Positions 59,272 through 64,000 of a stretch of DNA of 64,000 nucleotides are shown piece by piece (position 1 is the stretch's first letter; each line of letters starts with the position of its first letter). Under the pieces are notes generated by a model that saw nothing but the letters and a program-made list of their open reading frames with translations, was not told the DNA's origin and did not search any database. The position numbers and the translations under genes were made by a program. This DNA comes from Salipaludibacillus aurantiacus (GTDB lineage Bacteria; Bacillota; Bacilli; Bacillales; Salisediminibacteriaceae). Where the stretch lies: positions 62,001 through 126,000 of the forward strand of contig NZ_FOGT01000003.1 in assembly GCF_900111295.1 (NCBI RefSeq), in the 5' to 3' direction.

Positions 59272-60680
59272 CTCTGTACCACCACCCGTTTACGTGCATC
59301 CTTTGCAAACACTTTGCCAGGGTTCATGATGTTGTTTGGGTCAAAGGCCTGTTTTATGGCGCGCATCGCTTCTACCCCAGCTTCTCCTACTTTCCAGGAA
59401 AGATATGGGGATTTCATGACACCAACTCCATGCTCCCCGGTAATTGTGCCACCCATATCAATTGCTTTTGCGAAAATATCTTCAAAGGCCTGTTCCACAC
59501 GCTGCATTTCATCTCGGTTTCTCGCATCAGTCATACATGTCGGATGAAGGTTTCCATCCCCGGCATGCCCAAATGTGCAAATTTTAACGTTATATTTATC
59601 CGCTATCTCTTCAATGGCTTTAACCATTTCTGCAATTTTTGACCGCGGTACTGTCGCATCTTCTAAAATAGTAGTAGGTTTTAACCTTGCCAGAGCCGAC
59701 AAGGCAGATCTTCTGGCAGAAGTCAGAGCCTCGCCTTCTTCCGGAGATTGAGCTATTTGTACAGAAAGCGCATTTGTTTCTTCACAAATTTCCGCCATCC
59801 TCTGAATGTCCCTTTCTACTACTTCCTCTGGTCCGTCTTGTTCAATGAGCAGGATAGCACCTGCTTCAGTCGGCAGACCTATATTGGCAAAATCCTCGAC
59901 CACCTGAATTGTAGGCTGGTCCAAAAATTCAAGAGTGGCTGGGATGATTCTGTTTGAAATAATTTTTGAAACGGTGTTTCCGGCTGCTTCCAAACTGTCA
60001 TATAAAGCAAGCATCGTCTTTTTAGTTTCAGGGACCGGGATAAGTTTCAAAGTCGCTTCAGTGATAATTCCCAGCGTCCCTTCTGAACCTACCATCAATC
60101 GGGTTAAATCATAGCCGGCCACGTCTTTGGCCAGCTTACCACCGGTTTTTACGATACTTCCATCTGGCATCACGAATTCGATCCCAATCACATAATCACG
60201 GGTGACACCATATTTCAGCCCCCTTAGACCGCCTGAACATTCATTAATATTTCCGCCGATAGTTGAAATCTTCATAGAAGAAGGATCCGGCGGATAAAAC
60301 AGACCTTTTTCTTCGACCGCTTTTATCATATCCAGTGTAATGACTCCGGGCTGGACAGTCACTGTAAGGTTTTCTTCATCAATTTCAATAATATCTTTCA
60401 TATAATTAAAGAGCATCACAAGACCGCCTTCAAGAGGAGTCGTGCCGGCACACAAATTCGTTGCCGATCCTCTTGGAACAACAGGCACTTTATATTCGTT
60501 GCACACTTTCACGATTTCCGCTACATCCTCTTTATGCCGAGGCTTGATCACCGCATCAGGAAGAGCCTGATAATCGGGTGTCGCATCGTATGAATAGACA
60601 ATTAAATCCTGCTGCGAATCCAACAGGTTTTCCCGTCCCACAATTTTCTCAAGTTTACCCCTGACTTCCTTATTTAACAT
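59268..60680 (-). CDS. glcD: Glycolate oxidase FAD subunit (GlcD)
   Basis: FAD-dependent subunit oxidising glycolate to glyoxylate (or a related 2-hydroxy acid). The PCMH-type FAD domain holds VVPRGSATNLCAGTTPLEGG and GGNINECSGGLRGLKYGVTRDYV; the FAD-oxidase C-terminal domain ends with GTITGEHGVGVMKSPYL and FDPNNIMNPGKVF. ATG 60680 is six bases after GGGGAG. It forms an operon with glcF behind a regulator, the B. subtilis ysfB-ysfC-ysfD arrangement. Confidence 0.96.
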   Translation of the reverse strand: MLNKEVRGKLEKIVGRENLLDSQQDLIVYSYDATPDYQALPDAVIKPRHKEDVAEIVKVCNEYKVPVVPRGSATNLCAGTTPLEGGLVMLFNYMKDIIEIDEENLTVTVQPGVITLDMIKAVEEKGLFYPPDPSSMKISTIGGNINECSGGLRGLKYGVTRDYVIGIEFVMPDGSIVKTGGKLAKDVAGYDLTRLMVGSEGTLGIITEATLKLIPVPETKKTMLALYDSLEAAGNTVSKIISNRIIPATLEFLDQPTIQVVEDFANIGLPTEAGAILLIEQDGPEEVVERDIQRMAEICEETNALSVQIAQSPEEGEALTSARRSALSALARLKPTTILEDATVPRSKIAEMVKAIEEIADKYNVKICTFGHAGDGNLHPTCMTDARNRDEMQRVEQAFEDIFAKAIDMGGTITGEHGVGVMKSPYLSWKVGEAGVEAMRAIKQAFDPNNIMNPGKVFAKDARKRVVVQR

Positions 60681-60711
60681 CACATTCTCCCCTTATTGTT
60701 GTAATAACTTT

Positions 60712-60779
60712 ATTATAAAAAAATAAAACGCTTACAGATATGTAGATTTGTACAAATCTTTTCGCTGTAAACGTTTCTA
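60712..60779. promoter_or_regulatory. glcDF control region: cre-like sites flanking a palindrome
   Basis: The 109-bp gap between the regulator gene and glcD contains a perfect 16-bp palindrome AGATTTGTACAAATCT (60744-60759). It is flanked by two CcpA cre-like sites: TGTAAGCGTTTTAT on the minus strand (60736-60723, 13 of 14 to TGWAARCGYTWWCW) and TGTAAACGTTTCTA on the plus strand (60766-60779, 12 of 14). A minus-strand TATAAT lies at 60717-60712 with a weak -35. The palindrome centre would fall near -46, an activator position. Regulator identity is inference. Confidence 0.65.
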
Positions 60780-60789
60780 ATTTGTATGA

Positions 60790-61923
60790 TCATTTAATTT
60801 CCTGATAAAAAGATAAAGCCATATACATAGCAACAAGTGAATCGGCCTCTTTTACCGATTTTCCGGTTAATTGGTAAATTCTTTTAAGCCTGTAATGAAG
60901 GGTATTGATATGAATATGCTGGGCTTCTGCTGTTTCTTTTATGCTCATATTATGGGAAAGATAATACATTAACGTTTCCATCAGCTCTTTATCATGAATA
61001 ATTGGCCCTAATACTTCTTCAATCAACTCTTTTCTCGTATCATCTGTTATTTCAGCAAGCGCCATATCCAAGGGCATTTCATCATAAAAAGTAACTCTTC
61101 GCTGTTTTTTGGAAACTCTGAGAGCCTTTTTCGCCCCTTGATATGATTTATACAGCCGGGCAGGGTCTTTGCTCATTTTTCCTGCTCCTATGTAAATGTT
61201 TGCTTTCCTTTCGCGCAGCAATCGGCGCTGGAATTCCAAAAGTTCTGTTTTAAAAGTGTTTAATGAAAATCCCGGCTCGGTGTGTTTTAATAAGGCAAAT
61301 CTGCCATTTCCCCATCGGACGATTATATTATCCCTGCCTTTAGAAAACTGGCCCTTTATCTCATCCATCATTTCACTTTCAAGCATTTGAATTTGACGCT
61401 TATCTGTTTGTATATGATCCAATTCAAATAATACACAGAATCTCTCATCAAAGATGGAGATCCCGAGAATTTCTCCCCGCTCCATAAAGTCACTGTCAAG
61501 ATGTTCAGAGTGCACCCATTCGTAAACAAACGTTTCAAGGCCGCGTGATTCAGATTCCAGCCTTTCACTCGAATAAGCTTCCTGAATAATCAGCTCAGTC
61601 ATTCGTTGGATAACCTGCCCCATTCTGACCACTTTTTCAGGCTCTCCCGTTATACCTATCACTCCAATGGCATGTTTGTCTATAATTATTGGAAGGTTTA
61701 ACCCGGCTTTAACACCTTCAAGCCTTATGACATCTTTTTTAGTAATAATAAACTGTTCTTGATTAAATACGGCAATCTGTGCCCCTTCATGAAACTTTCC
61801 AATTCTTTGTACATCACTGGCAGCAATAATGATTCCCTTATCATCTGTTACAATCACTTCTTCGTTGACAATGTCAGTCACCTCTTGGACAATTCTTTGT
61901 GCGAGTGAGGACAGTAATTTCAT
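60790..61923 (-). CDS. CdaR/PucR-type sugar-diacid or hydroxy-acid responsive regulator
   Basis: Transcriptional activator of the CdaR family (B. subtilis YsfB position). The N-terminal putative sugar-diacid recognition domain spans about residues 1-135 (MKLLSSLAQRIVQEVTDIV), a GGDEF-like middle is at about 150-290, and the PucR C-terminal helix-turn-helix at about 320-375 contains SIKETAEAQHIHINTLHYRL. At 377 residues it is normal. It precedes glcDF on the same strand and likely senses glycolate, glycerate or a related acid; the ligand cannot be read from sequence. Confidence 0.9.
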   Translation of the reverse strand: MKLLSSLAQRIVQEVTDIVNEEVIVTDDKGIIIAASDVQRIGKFHEGAQIAVFNQEQFIITKKDVIRLEGVKAGLNLPIIIDKHAIGVIGITGEPEKVVRMGQVIQRMTELIIQEAYSSERLESESRGLETFVYEWVHSEHLDSDFMERGEILGISIFDERFCVLFELDHIQTDKRQIQMLESEMMDEIKGQFSKGRDNIIVRWGNGRFALLKHTEPGFSLNTFKTELLEFQRRLLRERKANIYIGAGKMSKDPARLYKSYQGAKKALRVSKKQRRVTFYDEMPLDMALAEITDDTRKELIEEVLGPIIHDKELMETLMYYLSHNMSIKETAEAQHIHINTLHYRLKRIYQLTGKSVKEADSLVAMYMALSFYQEIK

Positions 61924-61929
61924 CGTTCG

Positions 61930-62718
61930 TCAGCCCCTCCACACACCAATTGTTTCTCCCTGTTTTACCGGTGTGACTTTACCTTTTAATTCTTCCTTTA
62001 TTGCCACAGTACCCGGTTCGAAAAGGAGCACCACACTTGAACCAAAAGAAAAGTAGGCCATCTCTCTGCCTTTTTCAACAACTGCTTTGTCTACGTGAAC
62101 CGGATGAATGCTGTTGACGTTTAAAGCCCCTACTTTTACGACAGCCATTCGTCCCCCATCGTGCTTCATTTCGGTAACCAGTCTGTAATTTGTTGCTAAA
62201 GGTTCTTTTCCAAAGTTAAATCCTAAGGCGTTTACAGGTTCAGAATACTTACCGAGAGCCCAGCGCCTTACAACAGTTCCATAATAAGGGGCGTGAATTC
62301 TGTGATAATCTTTCGGCGACAAATAAAAAACGCAATACTCTCCGCCTGCATAACGGTTAACTGCCTCCTCCAAACCAAGCATCGTTTTCAATGAATGCTT
62401 CTTCCCTTTAACAGGAAAAGACATATCTTCAGTGACAGTGCCTGCTTCCGAGATTACTCCATCAACAGGACTCACCACATCATTTTCCATTTCGGACAGC
62501 TGCCGGGCGCCCTCTTTTAATTCCCGGCTGAAGAAATCACTTAGCGATTTATAATCGGAATATGGCCGTGCCAGTTCTTCTTCATTAATTCCAAAAGTTT
62601 TAGAAAAAGACGGGATCAGAATCTTGCTCACTCTCTTATTAGTAAACTCTTTAATGATTGAATTATAAAAAGAATTATTAGTTAATCCAAGCATAAGCCG
62701 GTAAAATTCTTTTTTCAT
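61930..62718 (-). CDS. psd: Phosphatidylserine decarboxylase
   Basis: Converts phosphatidylserine to phosphatidylethanolamine at the membrane; the proenzyme self-cleaves at a serine to form its pyruvoyl cofactor. The cleavage motif near the C-terminus reads FGSS (YFSFGSSVVLLFEPG) rather than the LGST of Proteobacteria. VSPVDGVISEAG and DYHRIHAPYYG (catalytic His) are present. ATG 62718 (262 residues) follows AAGGAAGG by nine bases; ATG 62727 abuts that site. It is divergent from pssA. Confidence 0.95.
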   Translation of the reverse strand: MKKEFYRLMLGLTNNSFYNSIIKEFTNKRVSKILIPSFSKTFGINEEELARPYSDYKSLSDFFSRELKEGARQLSEMENDVVSPVDGVISEAGTVTEDMSFPVKGKKHSLKTMLGLEEAVNRYAGGEYCVFYLSPKDYHRIHAPYYGTVVRRWALGKYSEPVNALGFNFGKEPLATNYRLVTEMKHDGGRMAVVKVGALNVNSIHPVHVDKAVVEKGREMAYFSFGSSVVLLFEPGTVAIKEELKGKVTPVKQGETIGVWRG

Positions 62719-62774
62719 ATTGTCCATCCTTCCTTTCATATGCGTTGTCCCGTATAGTTTCATACCACAAAATA

Positions 62775-62783
62775 TGGTATAAT
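62775..62783 (+). promoter_or_regulatory. Extended -10 promoter of pssA
   Basis: TGGTATAAT (62775-62783), a perfect -10 with TGn extension; the -35 region (TAGTTT) is weak. About 50 bp before pssA. Confidence 0.6.
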
Positions 62784-62836
62784 TTATCTCTATTGAAGTA
62801 TTTTGGCCTTTTTAAAAGAACATAGGGAGTGATCTC

Positions 62837-63376
62837 ATGATCCTTTTTCAGCACCTTGTTGATAATACAGTTAAGCGCTTTCGTACCCAGGCTGCAAATG
62901 TGTTAACAATTACCAACCTCGGTTTCGGAGGTTTTGCCATTCTCTTTGTTCTGGAAGGCCAGCTCGGTTTAACTGTAGCATTTATTTGTCTCGCCGCCAT
63001 TTTAGACTTTCTCGACGGAAAAGTTGCCAGAAAAATGAACATCGAATCGGATGTTGGCAAACAGCTGGATTCGTTATGTGACATGATTTCTTTCGGTGTA
63101 GCCCCTGTCCTCCTGGTCTATCATTCCACCCTCCAGGATTTCGGGATGCCCGGCTCAATGGCTGTTATTATATTTATTGCCTGCGGCGCCATCAGACTTG
63201 CCCGCTTTAATGTCAGTGAGCAAAGCGGTTTCTTTATCGGACTGCCCATCACAGCCGCCGGCTGTCTTTTGACATTAAGCTATTTATTTAAAGTAACGGC
63301 CCCTCCTGTCATGATGTTTATTATTTTAACATTATCTCTGCTTATGATCAGTCATTTCAAGGTAAAAAAGGTGTAA
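62837..63376 (+). CDS. pssA: CDP-diacylglycerol--serine O-phosphatidyltransferase
   Basis: Membrane enzyme making phosphatidylserine from CDP-diacylglycerol and serine. The CDP-alcohol phosphotransferase signature is complete: Asp60-Gly61, Ala64-Arg65, Gly74, Asp78, Asp82 (DGKVAR...G...D...D). Five or six helices span 179 residues, typical for the Gram-positive type. It works with the divergent psd. Confidence 0.97.
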   Translation: MILFQHLVDNTVKRFRTQAANVLTITNLGFGGFAILFVLEGQLGLTVAFICLAAILDFLDGKVARKMNIESDVGKQLDSLCDMISFGVAPVLLVYHSTLQDFGMPGSMAVIIFIACGAIRLARFNVSEQSGFFIGLPITAAGCLLTLSYLFKVTAPPVMMFIILTLSLLMISHFKVKKV

Positions 63377-63380
63377 AATC

Positions 63381-63408
63381 ATTCGTCTTCCTCCCAAGGG
63401 AGACGAAT
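63381..63408 (+). terminator. Possible terminator of pssA
   Basis: ATTCGTC-ttcc-TCCC / GGGA-GACGAAT hairpin with a 4-nt bulge, followed by TTTTAAC. The T-run is short. Confidence 0.5.
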
Positions 63409-63453
63409 TTTAACATTAACCGGTATAACTTATAATGATGGAGGATGAACACT

Positions 63454-64000
63454 ATGCAAGTGATCGTATCTCATACTAATTTAGACTTTGACGGGCTCGC
63501 TTCCATGATCGCTGCTAAAAAACTGTATCCGGAAGCCGAAATTATTATGCCTTCCAAAGTCTCTTCCGAAGTCAATCACTTCCTTGCTATCTATAAAGAC
63601 ACCTTTCCCTTTAAACGTCTCAAAGATACAGACTGGGAACGTGTAGAGGAAGTCATCATGGTAGATACAAATTCGCCCAACAGGCTTGGGGATATCCGCC
63701 AGCACCTTCCCCATAGGGTGAAATACGCCGTCTATGACCATCACCCCGAAACAGAAGAAACCGTACAGTTTCACGAAGGAACAATTGAAAAAACAGGCGC
63801 TGCCGTCACTATTCTTTCTGAACTGATTAAAGAAAAAAACTTGCCGGTTTCGCCTTTTGAAGCCACTGTTTTTTCTTTAGGGGTATATTCTGACACCGGC
63901 GCCTTTACATATGACCACACGACCTCACGGGATTTATCAGCTGCTGCTTTCTTTCTTGAGCAGGGAGCCAACTTAAAAGTAATTGACCAATTCCGTGAAT
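63454..64000 (+). CDS. DHH-family phosphoesterase, probably N-terminus of a CBS/poly(A)-polymerase-type tRNA nucleotidyltransferase (partial)
   Basis: The open frame from ATG 63454 (after GGAGG) runs 182 codons off the window end. DHH motifs are complete: I NLDFDGLAS (9-17), II VDT (70-72), III YDHH (94-97) and IV YSDTGAF (145-151). The opening VIVSHTNLDFDGLASMIAAKKLYPEA resembles the N-terminus of long proteins that join a DHH/DHHA1 unit, two CBS domains and a tRNA nucleotidyltransferase/poly(A) polymerase domain. That fusion cannot be confirmed here; a manganese pyrophosphatase or NrnA-type enzyme is less likely. A TATAAT lies at 63431-63436. Confidence 0.8.
   Translation, partial: MQVIVSHTNLDFDGLASMIAAKKLYPEAEIIMPSKVSSEVNHFLAIYKDTFPFKRLKDTDWERVEEVIMVDTNSPNRLGDIRQHLPHRVKYAVYDHHPETEETVQFHEGTIEKTGAAVTILSELIKEKNLPVSPFEATVFSLGVYSDTGAFTYDHTTSRDLSAAAFFLEQGANLKVIDQFRE

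Noticed and set aside
63481-63774. Minus-strand open frame inside the DHH gene
   Set aside because: The plus strand carries complete DHH motifs in one frame; the opposite frame has no ribosome site.

Overview
The window reads as a chromosomal segment of an endospore-forming member of the Bacillaceae (Firmicutes). Gene order from rpoD (1721) to sda (51338) follows the Bacillus subtilis yqe/yqf region almost gene for gene: sigA-dnaG-yqxD, ppsR-ccpN, glyQS, recO-yqzL-era-cdd-dgkA-ybeY-pgpH-phoH, yqfD-yqfC, yqfB-floA-yqeZ, yqeY-rpsU, yqeW, the hrcA heat-shock operon, hemW-lepA-yqxA-spoIIP-gpr, rpsT, holA, yqzM, the comE locus, and the yqeM-to-yqeG operon with divergent sda. Sporulation genes (yqfC, yqfD, spoIIP, gpr, sda) and competence genes (comEA, comEB, comEC, comER) support that placement. 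The species cannot be fixed from the sequence alone. An Mrp antiporter and an FeS-type glycerol-3-phosphate dehydrogenase next to this block would suit a salt- or alkali-adapted lineage, but that is inference.

Layout. 1-1.7 kb: the 5' part of an anaerobic-type glycerol-3-phosphate dehydrogenase (glpA) behind a promoter and leader hairpin. 1.7-22 kb: core information-processing genes, almost all on the minus strand, including a glycine T-box upstream of glyQS and a sigma-W-like promoter upstream of the yqeZ-floA operon. 22-41 kb: yqeY, rpsU, the CIRCE-controlled hrcA-grpE-dnaK-dnaJ-prmA-rsmE-mtaB operon, hemW/lepA, sporulation genes and rpsT/holA. 41-51 kb: comE genes and the yqeG-yqeH-aroE-yhbY-nadD-yqeK-rsfS-yqeM operon. 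51-52 kb: the sda checkpoint gene with a DnaA-box cluster, and a small membrane protein. 52-57.8 kb: the complete seven-gene mrpABCDEFG operon on the plus strand. 57.9-62 kb: glycolate oxidase glcDF with a CdaR-type regulator and a dense operator region. 62-64 kb: psd and pssA (phosphatidylethanolamine synthesis), then the start of a DHH-family gene cut by the window end.

The themes are ribosome biogenesis and translation (era, ybeY, rsfS, yqeH, yhbY, lepA, rsmE, prmA, rpsU, rpsT, glyQS), DNA replication and repair (dnaG, holA, recO), protein folding, cell envelope (dgkA, pgpH, floA, psd, pssA), sporulation and competence. I see no prophage, insertion sequence, CRISPR array, rRNA or tRNA gene. 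No clearly undescribed multi-gene system is present. The points most worth following are regulatory DNA (glpA leader, glcDF operators, sda DnaA boxes, sigma-W-like promoter, a long nested hairpin between holA and rpsT, a repeat-like intergenic block) and four poorly characterised proteins.
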